Positions 8,860 through 15,864 of a stretch of 64,000 bases of DNA are shown here, one piece after another. The position numbers were made by a program, and so were the translations under genes. A model generated the notes under the pieces. It saw only the letters and a program-made list of their open reading frames with translations, did no database searches and was not told the origin of the DNA. Numbering within the stretch: position 1 is the stretch's first letter; each line of letters opens with the position of its first letter. Source of the DNA: Ardenticatenaceae bacterium (GTDB taxonomy: Bacteria > Chloroflexota > Anaerolineae > Promineifilales > Promineifilaceae); the NCBI GenBank assembly GCA_020634375.1, contig JACKBX010000003.1, positions 496,001 to 560,000 of the forward strand, in the 5' to 3' direction.

Positions 8860-9054
8860 TTATCCAAACAATTGCAACACATAAACCGCGCCGATAATGA
8901 GCAAAATACCGAAACAGCCCACCCGGAAAACGGCCGCAGTCAACTTAAAAAAGAGACGCAGCAAAAACCACCCCACCACCAACACCACAACCAAAATAAG
9001 CAACTGCGTCAAATCCTGCGCCGTTACTCCTAGCATTTCCGCAAATGCATCCAT
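8860..9054 (-). CDS. Small single-pass membrane protein
   Basis: A 64-residue protein starting at the ATG of MDAFAEMLG, chosen because GGAGG stands five bases before it; a start 12 bases further out would lack a site. It has a short acidic head (AEMLGVTAQDLTQ) and two strongly hydrophobic stretches (about residues 16-38 and 43-62). I do not recognise a family. It lies between hutI and the foldase gene on the same strand. Confidence 0.6.
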   Translation of the reverse strand: MDAFAEMLGVTAQDLTQLLILVVVLVVGWFLLRLFFKLTAAVFRVGCFGILLIIGAVYVLQLFG

Positions 9055-9065
9055 AGGTTCCTCCA

Positions 9066-9133
9066 ATTAACAATGAGCAATTGACAATTAGTTGTTCTTT
9101 GTTCATTGTTAATTATTCATTGTTAATTGTTAC
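9066..9133. repeat. Heptad-repeat hairpin, AATTAAC/ATTGTTA type
   Basis: Left arm of AATTAAC, AATGAGC, AATTGAC heptads and right arm of TTCATTG, TTAATTA, TTCATTG, TTAATTG heptads, largely complementary. The right arm contains the hutI stop codon and its last residues (Ile-Asn-Asn-Glu). Confidence 0.8.
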
Positions 9134-10384
9134 TTTCCCCTTTTTTATCACCGTGTTTACCAGGTTCGTGCCAAAGCGGTAACCAAGTTGTCGGTAATCA
9201 GGCGTGTCCAATATCAATATATCTGCCTGTTTGCCGGGTTCCAAACTGCCAATTTCATGGCCTCGTCCGATAGCGTGCGCCGCATTGAGCGTGGCGGCAG
9301 CAAGCGCCTGCGCCTGGGTTAGCCCCATGTAGCGGCAAGCCAAAGCAATGACCATTTGCATGGATTCACACCAGCAAGTGCCGGGGTTCAGGTCTGTCGC
9401 CAGGGCAAGTGCGCCGCCTCCCGCCAGAATTTTTTTCGCCGGAGTGTATTCTTGATGCCCCAGGCCAAAGGGGGTGCCTGGCAATCCCACAGCAATAGTT
9501 TGCCCCTGCCCAAGCGCGGCAATATCAGCGTCAGGGGTTTTGACAAGGTGGTCAGCAGATACTGCGCCCAGTTCTACAGCAAGTTTTGTGCCGCCCAATC
9601 CCTCAAATTCGTCAGCGTGGATTTTGAGCCGGTAGCCGAGGGTGACGGCCGTTTCCATCATCCGTCTCGTTTGCGGCACATCAAACACCCCTGCTTCGCA
9701 AAACACGTCAAAAAAAAGCTGGATGTGATGCTGCGTCATCCATTCTGCTCCGGCGGGCAGCATGTCATTAATAACCAGGTCAACGTATTCATTCGTGCGC
9801 CCCTGATATTCGGCAGGGACAGCGTGGGCAGGCAAAAACGTGGGCGTAATTTCTACCGGCTGTACGGCGTGCAGTGCCAGCATGGCATCTAGCAGCTTGA
9901 TTTCGGTGGCCGTGTCCAAACCATAGCCAGTTTTAGCCTCAGTGCTGGTTGTGCCATGCGCTAACATACGCTGTAAACGGGGTAGGTTGTCGGCAACCAG
10001 ATCATCTATACTGGCCTGCCGCGCCTGGCGCACGGTGTTCATAATGCCACCGCCAGCGGCCATGATTTCCATGTAGCTAGCCCCGGCGAGACGCATCTCA
10101 AATTCGTGGGCACGGTCGCCAAACCAGGGCAAATGGGTGTGTGGGTCCACAAAGCCGGGAATGACGGCACGCCCGTTTGCGTCGATGGTTTGCACAGCTG
10201 TGTAACGAGTCTGCAAGTCTGTCGTGGGGCCGGTGTGGTGGATACGGCCGTTCTTCACTGCCACCGCCCCATTCTCAACCAGGCCCAACTCACCCAGCCC
10301 ACTGCCCCGCTGCGGCCCCCCATGTTCACTGGGGATCACGCACACCTGACTGGCATTCAAGATCAAGAGGTCTACTTGTTCCAT
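9113..10384 (-). CDS. hutI: Imidazolonepropionase
   Basis: A 423-residue metal-dependent amidohydrolase that opens 4-imidazolone-5-propanoate to N-formimino-L-glutamate, the third step of histidine breakdown. Typical features: the metal-binding PGFVDPHTHLPWFGDRAHEF, the AGASYMEIMAAGGGIMNTV loop, EAKTGYGLD, the second metal/substrate histidine in LKIHADEFEG, SADHL, and ALATDLNPGTC with the catalytic Asp. Length is normal. No hutH, hutU or hutG lies in the window, so either the rest of the pathway is elsewhere or this enzyme serves alone. The final residues are encoded by a heptad repeat. Start ATG is preceded by AAAGGACATGCA. Confidence 0.93.
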   Translation of the reverse strand: MEQVDLLILNASQVCVIPSEHGGPQRGSGLGELGLVENGAVAVKNGRIHHTGPTTDLQTRYTAVQTIDANGRAVIPGFVDPHTHLPWFGDRAHEFEMRLAGASYMEIMAAGGGIMNTVRQARQASIDDLVADNLPRLQRMLAHGTTSTEAKTGYGLDTATEIKLLDAMLALHAVQPVEITPTFLPAHAVPAEYQGRTNEYVDLVINDMLPAGAEWMTQHHIQLFFDVFCEAGVFDVPQTRRMMETAVTLGYRLKIHADEFEGLGGTKLAVELGAVSADHLVKTPDADIAALGQGQTIAVGLPGTPFGLGHQEYTPAKKILAGGGALALATDLNPGTCWCESMQMVIALACRYMGLTQAQALAAATLNAAHAIGRGHEIGSLEPGKQADILILDTPDYRQLGYRFGTNLVNTVIKKGKVTINNE

Positions 10385-10463
10385 TGCATGTCCTTTGTAA
10401 TTTTTGTCGTCATCAGCAAGTCACAAATTCAATGATTAACAATTCACTTCCCGACTATTGTAC

Positions 10464-10501
10464 AAAAAAGGGCCGCATTACAGAAAATGCGACCCTTTTC
10501 G
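10464..10501 (-). terminator. Rho-independent terminator of the sugar ABC operon
   Basis: Arms AAAAGGG-c-CGCATT and AATGCG-a-CCCTTTT with a six-base loop. On the minus strand the stem is followed by a run of six T, so it ends transcription coming from mmsB. Confidence 0.85.
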
Positions 10502-10544
10502 TGGAGAATAGGATTGGTCAATCGCCAATCTCTAATCTTTGATT

Positions 10545-11720
10545 TTACCTATTCCGTGTAGCAACATCGAAGATAACGGCCGCTGCCAGCACCGCGCCGC
10601 GCACCATATATTGATAGGAAATGCCAATGCCCATCAGGTTCATACCGCTGGTCAGCGAGGCCATCACCAGCGCACCGATGAGCGCCCCGGTCACTTTACC
10701 AACACCACCGGCGGCGGAAACACCGCCGACGAAAGCGGCCGCAATAGCGTCTAACTCAAACAATGTCCCGGCCGTTGTTGTCGCCGATTGCAAACGAGAG
10801 GCAAACAACATGCCGGACAAAGCGGCCAGCATCCCCATTTGCCCAAAGACAAAGTAGGTGATTTTCTTGACATTGACGCCGCTGAGTTCGGCCGCTTCTG
10901 GATTGCCGCCAACAGCATAGATATGCCGCCCTAGCACAGTACGAGTAGAAACAAAGTTGTAAATTCCGACAACGATGAACACAACGACAACCGTCCACGA
11001 GAGGCCATTGTAGCCTGCTAGCACCCAGGTCATGCCACCAATGAGAAGGGAGGTGAAGGCTATCTTTAGGATGAAGATATTCATGGGCAGCACATCGAAA
11101 TTGTAGGCTTGTTTGGTACGACGGCCGTTCAACTCACCAATGATATACAGCACAATCGCTGCAATCCCCAAAATCAACGTCACTTTATGCAATTCTGGCA
11201 AAAAACTGACCGGAATATCCTTGATAAAACCATTACCTATCGCATTAAAGGTATCATTGGAAATAATAATCGTGCCGGTTTCTTCCGTTACCACCAGGAT
11301 TGCCCCGCGATAAATCAAAAAACCAGCCAATGTTGCCACAAATGCGGGAATCCCCATCTGCGCCACCAAAAAACCAGGGATTAGCCCCAGCAGTAGACCA
11401 ATTAACAAAACAGCCGGAATCACCACATACACTGGCCATTCCCAAAATGCCATAGCAATGGCTGCCACAGCACCCAAAAAGCCCGCCAAAAAACCAACCG
11501 ACAGGTCAATGTGACGAATCACGATAATCAACGTCATACCAATGCCCAACACAGCGATATAACCAGTCTGGTTGAGCAAGTTACTGATATTCCGAGACGA
11601 AATAAAGATGCCATCTGTGAGAATGGCAAACACCACCCAGATGACGAACAAGGCAATAAACATGCCATATTCGCGGATATTCTGCCGCAGTACCTTTTGC
11701 AAATCTTTCATGAAGGACAT
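10545..11720 (-). CDS. mmsB: Sugar ABC transporter permease (MmsB/GguB type)
   Basis: A 391-residue inner-membrane permease of the RbsC/XylH/GguB family (BPD_transp_2). I place the start at MSFMKDLQ because AAGGAG precedes it by six bases and it begins just after the mmsA stop; the longer TTG start at 11747 overlaps mmsA. About ten hydrophobic helices are visible. The family stretch IDLSVGFLAGFLGAVAAIAM after helix 3 and the C-terminal AIAAAFVGGVSAAGGVGKV with GALVMASLTSGMNLMGI are characteristic. The long central part (residues about 180-270) is typical of the multiple-sugar (xylose/arabinose/galactose) branch. It forms the channel with MmsA; last gene of the operon. Confidence 0.9.
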   Translation of the reverse strand: MSFMKDLQKVLRQNIREYGMFIALFVIWVVFAILTDGIFISSRNISNLLNQTGYIAVLGIGMTLIIVIRHIDLSVGFLAGFLGAVAAIAMAFWEWPVYVVIPAVLLIGLLLGLIPGFLVAQMGIPAFVATLAGFLIYRGAILVVTEETGTIIISNDTFNAIGNGFIKDIPVSFLPELHKVTLILGIAAIVLYIIGELNGRRTKQAYNFDVLPMNIFILKIAFTSLLIGGMTWVLAGYNGLSWTVVVVFIVVGIYNFVSTRTVLGRHIYAVGGNPEAAELSGVNVKKITYFVFGQMGMLAALSGMLFASRLQSATTTAGTLFELDAIAAAFVGGVSAAGGVGKVTGALIGALVMASLTSGMNLMGIGISYQYMVRGAVLAAAVIFDVATRNR

Positions 11721-11730
11721 TCCCAACTCC

Positions 11731-13260
11731 TTAATTCCTGGTTGCAAGATGCATAATTTTTTCCTGGGTTGCTTCCTCTATCGGCAGTTCACCCGTAATT
11801 TCACCACTTGAAACAATGTAAACACGGTCGCTCATACCCAAAATTTCGGGCAGTTCAGAAGAGATCATAATGATGCTCATCCCCTGTTCCACTAATTGGT
11901 TCATGATGGTGTAGATTTCGTACTTAGCGCCGACATCAATTCCCCGCGTCGGTTCATCCAAAATTAAAATATTCGGCTTCACAAACAACCATTTTGCCAG
12001 CGACACTTTTTGCTGATTGCCGCCGCTGAGGTTGACTACCTTTTGCTCAATTGAGGGGGTTTTGATGTTAAGCGAGCTTTTAAACTCGTTGGCAATCTTG
12101 ATTTCGGCATTGTCGTCAACAACACCTCGCTTTGCAATCTCGCGCAAATTTGCCAACGTAACATTTTGCTTGACATCCTGAATCAAAATCAGGCCGTTGC
12201 GCTTGCGATCTTCAGAAACGTAAGCAACACCGGCGTTAATGGCTTCCTGCGGGTGATTAAACCGTTGTTTTTTACCATAAACCCGCAAATTCCCTTCAAC
12301 GTGATACCCTTCTGGGTTGCCAAAGATACTCAAGGCCAATTCAGTGCGCCCGGAACCCATTAAACCAGACAGACCTACAATCTCGCCTTTTTTCACGTTG
12401 AGGTTGTTATTTTTGAGAATGGTACGCTCCACAGCCGGATCATAGGCTGTCCAATTTTCGATTTCAAAAATGATTTCGTCGGAGCGTTTGTGTTCCCGTT
12501 TGGGATAGATGTTGTCAATTTCACGGCCAACCATGTGCTTGATCAGCGCGTTTTCGGTAACTTCGCCCTTGTGGGCGTCAAGCGTGCAAATCGTTTTGCC
12601 GTCGCGCAGCACGGTCACAGAGTCGGCAATTTCCATGATCTCTTTTAGTTTATGGGTGATCATGATGCAGGTAACGCCCTGCGTTTTTAGATCGCGCAGT
12701 AAATCGAAGAGATTGTCTACGTCATCTTCGTTGAGGGCGGAGGTAGGCTCGTCGAGAATGAGCAAGCGCACATTTTTGCTGAGGGTTTTGGCAATTTCGA
12801 CAAGTTGTTGTTTGCCAACACCAAGTTCTTTGACACGAACGGCCGTATTAATATCCAGTTTCACCTTTTTCAGCATGTTGTCTGCTTGTCTGATAGTCTC
12901 ATTCCAATCCACCGCCAGACCTTTGGTGATTTCATGCCCCATAAAAATATTTTCATACACCGTCATCTCTGGAACCAGCGCCAACTCTTGATAAATAATG
13001 CCGATACCCGTCTTTTCGCTGTCTCGAATGCCGTCAAACTGTTGTAATTCGCCACCAAAAAGAATATCGCCGCTGTAGGTTCCATAGGGGTAGACGCCGC
13101 TCAACACTTTCATCAAAGTGGATTTGCCCGCGCCATTTTCACCCACAAGACAATGGATTTCACCCTCTTGCACACGAAAGCTAACCTCATCCAACGCCTT
13201 CACGCCGGGGAATTCCTTTGTGATGTTTCTCATCTCCAAGATAGGCGTATTACTCATCAT
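11731..13260 (-). CDS. mmsA: Sugar ABC transporter ATPase, double cassette (MmsA/XylG)
   Basis: A 509-residue protein with two ATP-binding cassettes, as in RbsA/XylG/GguA. Cassette 1 has Walker A GENGAGKST, a Q-loop IYQELAL, the signature region LGVGKQQ and Walker B LLILDEPTSAL with an H-loop ITHKL. Cassette 2 has a degenerate Walker A (GLMGSGRTE), a normal signature LSGGNQQK and Walker B LILDEPTRGID. One functional and one altered site is normal in this family. It powers uptake of a pentose or related sugar with MmsB and the binding protein. A CGGAG site precedes the ATG. A 16-bp hairpin separates it from the binding-protein gene upstream. Confidence 0.93.
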   Translation of the reverse strand: MMSNTPILEMRNITKEFPGVKALDEVSFRVQEGEIHCLVGENGAGKSTLMKVLSGVYPYGTYSGDILFGGELQQFDGIRDSEKTGIGIIYQELALVPEMTVYENIFMGHEITKGLAVDWNETIRQADNMLKKVKLDINTAVRVKELGVGKQQLVEIAKTLSKNVRLLILDEPTSALNEDDVDNLFDLLRDLKTQGVTCIMITHKLKEIMEIADSVTVLRDGKTICTLDAHKGEVTENALIKHMVGREIDNIYPKREHKRSDEIIFEIENWTAYDPAVERTILKNNNLNVKKGEIVGLSGLMGSGRTELALSIFGNPEGYHVEGNLRVYGKKQRFNHPQEAINAGVAYVSEDRKRNGLILIQDVKQNVTLANLREIAKRGVVDDNAEIKIANEFKSSLNIKTPSIEQKVVNLSGGNQQKVSLAKWLFVKPNILILDEPTRGIDVGAKYEIYTIMNQLVEQGMSIIMISSELPEILGMSDRVYIVSSGEITGELPIEEATQEKIMHLATRN

Positions 13261-13306
13261 TAACTCCGATTCTCAGACTCGTGAATATTGTTTGCAGATG
13301 ACACAA

Positions 13307-13350
13307 GTATAAAGAATAGTGGCAGCGATAGCCACCACTATTCTTTATAC
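13307..13350 (-). terminator. Intra-operon hairpin between chvE-like gene and mmsA
   Basis: Perfect 16-bp inverted repeat (13307-13322 and 13335-13350; arm GTATAAAGAATAGTGG) with a 12-base loop. Such stems after a binding-protein gene usually block 3' decay or reduce read-through, so that more binding protein than transporter is made (inference). Confidence 0.75.
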
Positions 13351-13366
13351 ATCTAAACTTGATTAC

Positions 13367-14530
13367 CTATGGCAGACCGGTGAAATCGGCAGCGTCATAG
13401 TATCCAGAATCAATCAAAACTTCTTTGACGTTGGAACCATCTACTGTAACCACAGGGGATTGGATGGCTGGCACGTCAACGGCGCCGTTGTTGTAAGCGC
13501 CGGTGGCATTGGGAGCCTGATCCTGGAGCAAAGCTACAGCAGCATTGATAGCATCATCGACCAGGGTACGCACATCTTTGAAGACGGTCATGGACTGACG
13601 GCCGTCAATAATGTACTGCACCGACGCCTTCTCCGCATCCTGCCCGGTCACGAGGTAGCTGCTAACATCCGTATCCGCAGCAAAAGCATCGGCAATAGCG
13701 CGAGCTGTACCATCATTGGGAGCCAGAATAAAGACATCGCCCTTATCCTCGGCAGTCGTCGCTGTCAGGTTGGCTTCAGCCAGATTCTTGGCGGTGTTGA
13801 AATCCCAGTTCGTCGTGACTTGGCCGATGATCTGCGCCATCTCGTCGCGGGTCAGTTCTGCCTTGTCTTGCAGAGCAATCGCTTCACTGGAGTTCTTGAT
13901 CACGAACGTGCCATCAGCAATCTTCGGCTGCAACACGCCCCATGCACCTTCGAAGAAGATGAAGGCGTTGTTGTCAGAGGCTGCACCTGCGTACAGGTAC
14001 AACGGGTTGCCCGTGCCACTGGCGTTGTCTACCAGATACTGTGCCTGCTGCGCACCCACAGCAATGCTGTCGAAGGTGACGTAGTAGTCTACGGCGTCGG
14101 TGTCACGAATGAGGCGGTCGTAGGAGATGACCTTTACGCCAGCAGCCTGTGCTGCTTCGGCGGCCGCTGCGGCGGCTGTGCCGTCATGCGGGGTGATGAT
14201 GATCACTTGTACGCCTTTGGTGATCAGGTCTTCTACGTTTGCCTTTTCTTTGGCCGAGTCGCCCTGGCTAAAGAGAATCTCGACATCGTAACCGGCAGCT
14301 TGCAGTGCTTCTGCAAACCGGGCTTCGTCTTGCACCCAGCGCGGTTCGTCTTTCGTCGGCAGCACAATGCCTACTTTGCCGTTTACTTCACCGGCGGGGG
14401 CATCTGTCGTGGTAGAACCGGAGTTACCAGTTTCGGTACCCGTGTTGCTATTTCCACCACAGGCAACAAGCGCCAAAATCGCTAACAGCGCAATCATGAT
14501 CAGGGTTAATTTAAGCAGTTTATTTTTCAT
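13367..14530 (-). CDS. chvE: Sugar-binding lipoprotein of ABC transporter (ChvE-like)
   Basis: A 387-residue periplasmic-binding-protein-like lipoprotein. I use the ATG at 14530 (MKNKLLKL); a TTG 18 bases upstream is inside the GGAGGATGAGAAAGAA leader. The signal peptide ends LALVAC and is followed by a Gly/Ser/Thr linker. The mature part shows the type I sugar-binding fold: GKVGIVLPTKDEPRWVQDEA, VIIITPHDGTAAAAAAEAA, GVKVISYDRLI, and VTGQDAEKASVQYI. This is the ChvE/multiple-sugar-binding group (PF13407), which takes up xylose, arabinose, galactose or related sugars. First gene of the operon. It is divergent from the response regulator at 14812, which with the ABC-kinase fusion probably controls it. 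Confidence 0.92.
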   Translation of the reverse strand: MKNKLLKLTLIMIALLAILALVACGGNSNTGTETGNSGSTTTDAPAGEVNGKVGIVLPTKDEPRWVQDEARFAEALQAAGYDVEILFSQGDSAKEKANVEDLITKGVQVIIITPHDGTAAAAAAEAAQAAGVKVISYDRLIRDTDAVDYYVTFDSIAVGAQQAQYLVDNASGTGNPLYLYAGAASDNNAFIFFEGAWGVLQPKIADGTFVIKNSSEAIALQDKAELTRDEMAQIIGQVTTNWDFNTAKNLAEANLTATTAEDKGDVFILAPNDGTARAIADAFAADTDVSSYLVTGQDAEKASVQYIIDGRQSMTVFKDVRTLVDDAINAAVALLQDQAPNATGAYNNGAVDVPAIQSPVVTVDGSNVKEVLIDSGYYDAADFTGLP

Positions 14531-14699
14531 TTCTTTCTCATCCTCCAAAGGGTTTGTTACAATTCAACTGATATAAGATTGTGGCTCCAAGATACGGGGT
14601 ACTATTTTTGTCCGTTCTCTCACCTCCTCATTGTGTGAATTTACTAATTTTTTAAGCCGATTACTATTTAATATGAATAAGAAACGGCCGTGTACCCCT

Positions 14700-14752
14700 A
14701 TCCCCCTCTAATCCTATGGGGGATTACCCGATCCGCATTAAGGGATATCCCC
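14700..14752. promoter_or_regulatory. Cluster of GGGAT/ATCCC operator-like words
   Basis: In the divergent gap between the sugar transporter and the regulator genes (14531-14811) are ATCCCCC (14700-14706), GGGGGAT (14718-14724) and the palindromic GGGATATCCCC (14742-14752). The first two form an inverted repeat around an 11-base spacer. Repeated, symmetric and located between the regulator and its putative target, they are good candidates for binding sites of the LuxR-type regulator. The rest of the gap holds AT-rich sequence that could contain the transporter promoter. Confidence 0.5.
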
Positions 14753-14775
14753 TAGTCGCAAAAACCTTGTCCTTT

Positions 14776-14805
14776 TTGGGCGCTGACCCGCAATTTGTGC
14801 ATAAT
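14776..14805 (+). promoter_or_regulatory. Promoter of the response regulator (leaderless type)
   Basis: TTGGGC (14776-14781), 18-base spacer, CATAAT (14800-14805), six bases, ATG at 14812. The spacing is identical to the leaderless promoter at 8822. Confidence 0.45.
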
Positions 14806-14811
14806 AGGAAC

Positions 14812-15864
14812 ATGTACCCAACACGCATTTTATTAGCTGATGATCATGCACTGGTTCGGGCTGGCATTCGCAATGCTCTGGAAGGTGAGGCATCTCTACA
14901 GATTGTAGGTGAAGTTGGTGACGGGCCAGGGTTAATCCAGGCACTTGAAGACTTGCGGCCCGATTTGCTGCTCATTGATGTCACCATGCCCAACTTTGAG
15001 CCGGTAGCAACCATTCATCGCATTCGCCTACGTTATCCCAACATGTTCATTTTAGTGGTCAGTGCTTATGATGATGATGTATATGTACAAGGGCTGCTAC
15101 GAGCCGGGGTCAATGGCTACCATCTTAAAGACCAGCCCTTGAGCGACCTGCGGCTGGCAGTGGAACGTGTGCTGACGGGTAAACGCTGGATTTCCAGTTC
15201 GTTAGTAGACAAATTGATTCAACCTACAGAGGCCATCCAACCTGATACTCCCAAGTTATCTTCACGGCAGATCGACATTTTGCACTTACTTTCCAAGGGG
15301 CTGGATAATCGTGCCATTGCTGCCAAGTTAGGGTTAAGCGTGAAAACCATTGAAACACACCTGACGCGGTTGTATCGGCAGCTCAATGTGCAAAGTCGCC
15401 TGGAAGCGGCAAATTTTGCCCATGAACATCCTGAACTTATCACCCGTGCTGCAAAAAATGCCGCCCCAGACAACCAATTGTTGTTGCCACAAGAGCAACA
15501 AGCATCCATCTTAATTGTTGATGACAACCAACGTTACCGGCAGCAACTGCGACGAATGGTTGGCCGCATTTATCCCCAAGCAATGATCTACGAAGCGGCG
15601 AACACACAAGATGCACTGCATTTAGTACAGCGGTTGTCGCCACAGCTTGTTTTTGTAGACGTGGTGTTGGGCGACGAAAGCGGCATTCGCTGCACACGAC
15701 AGATAAAAACGCAATCGCACCATTCGCGTGTGATTTTGATGAGCGCTTATCCAGACCGGGAATTTCACCGACTGGGGTTAGAGGCTGGCGCAAAAGCCTT
15801 GTTAGACAAAAAGGATCTCGATGCAGCGACGTTGTTCCAAATAATTACGGATGCGATTGAATGA
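14812..15864 (+). CDS. Response regulator, REC-LuxR HTH-REC
   Basis: A 350-residue two-component regulator. I place the start at the ATG of MYPTRILLADDHALVRAG; the longer frame back to 14716 runs through the promoter. Domain order is unusual: NarL-type receiver 1 (residues 4-122; DD at 10-11, phospho-acceptor Asp56 in LLIDVTMP, Lys106), LuxR-type helix-turn-helix (148-205; LSSRQIDILHLLSKGLDNRAIAAKLGLS is its core), then a second receiver (232-348; VDD at 236-238, Asp283 in FVDVVLGD, Lys333/334). NarL regulators normally end after the HTH. Its TGA overlaps the start of the ABC-kinase gene, so the two are coupled. It likely controls the divergent sugar transporter operon (inference). Confidence 0.88.
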   Translation: MYPTRILLADDHALVRAGIRNALEGEASLQIVGEVGDGPGLIQALEDLRPDLLLIDVTMPNFEPVATIHRIRLRYPNMFILVVSAYDDDVYVQGLLRAGVNGYHLKDQPLSDLRLAVERVLTGKRWISSSLVDKLIQPTEAIQPDTPKLSSRQIDILHLLSKGLDNRAIAAKLGLSVKTIETHLTRLYRQLNVQSRLEAANFAHEHPELITRAAKNAAPDNQLLLPQEQQASILIVDDNQRYRQQLRRMVGRIYPQAMIYEAANTQDALHLVQRLSPQLVFVDVVLGDESGIRCTRQIKTQSHHSRVILMSAYPDREFHRLGLEAGAKALLDKKDLDAATLFQIITDAIE

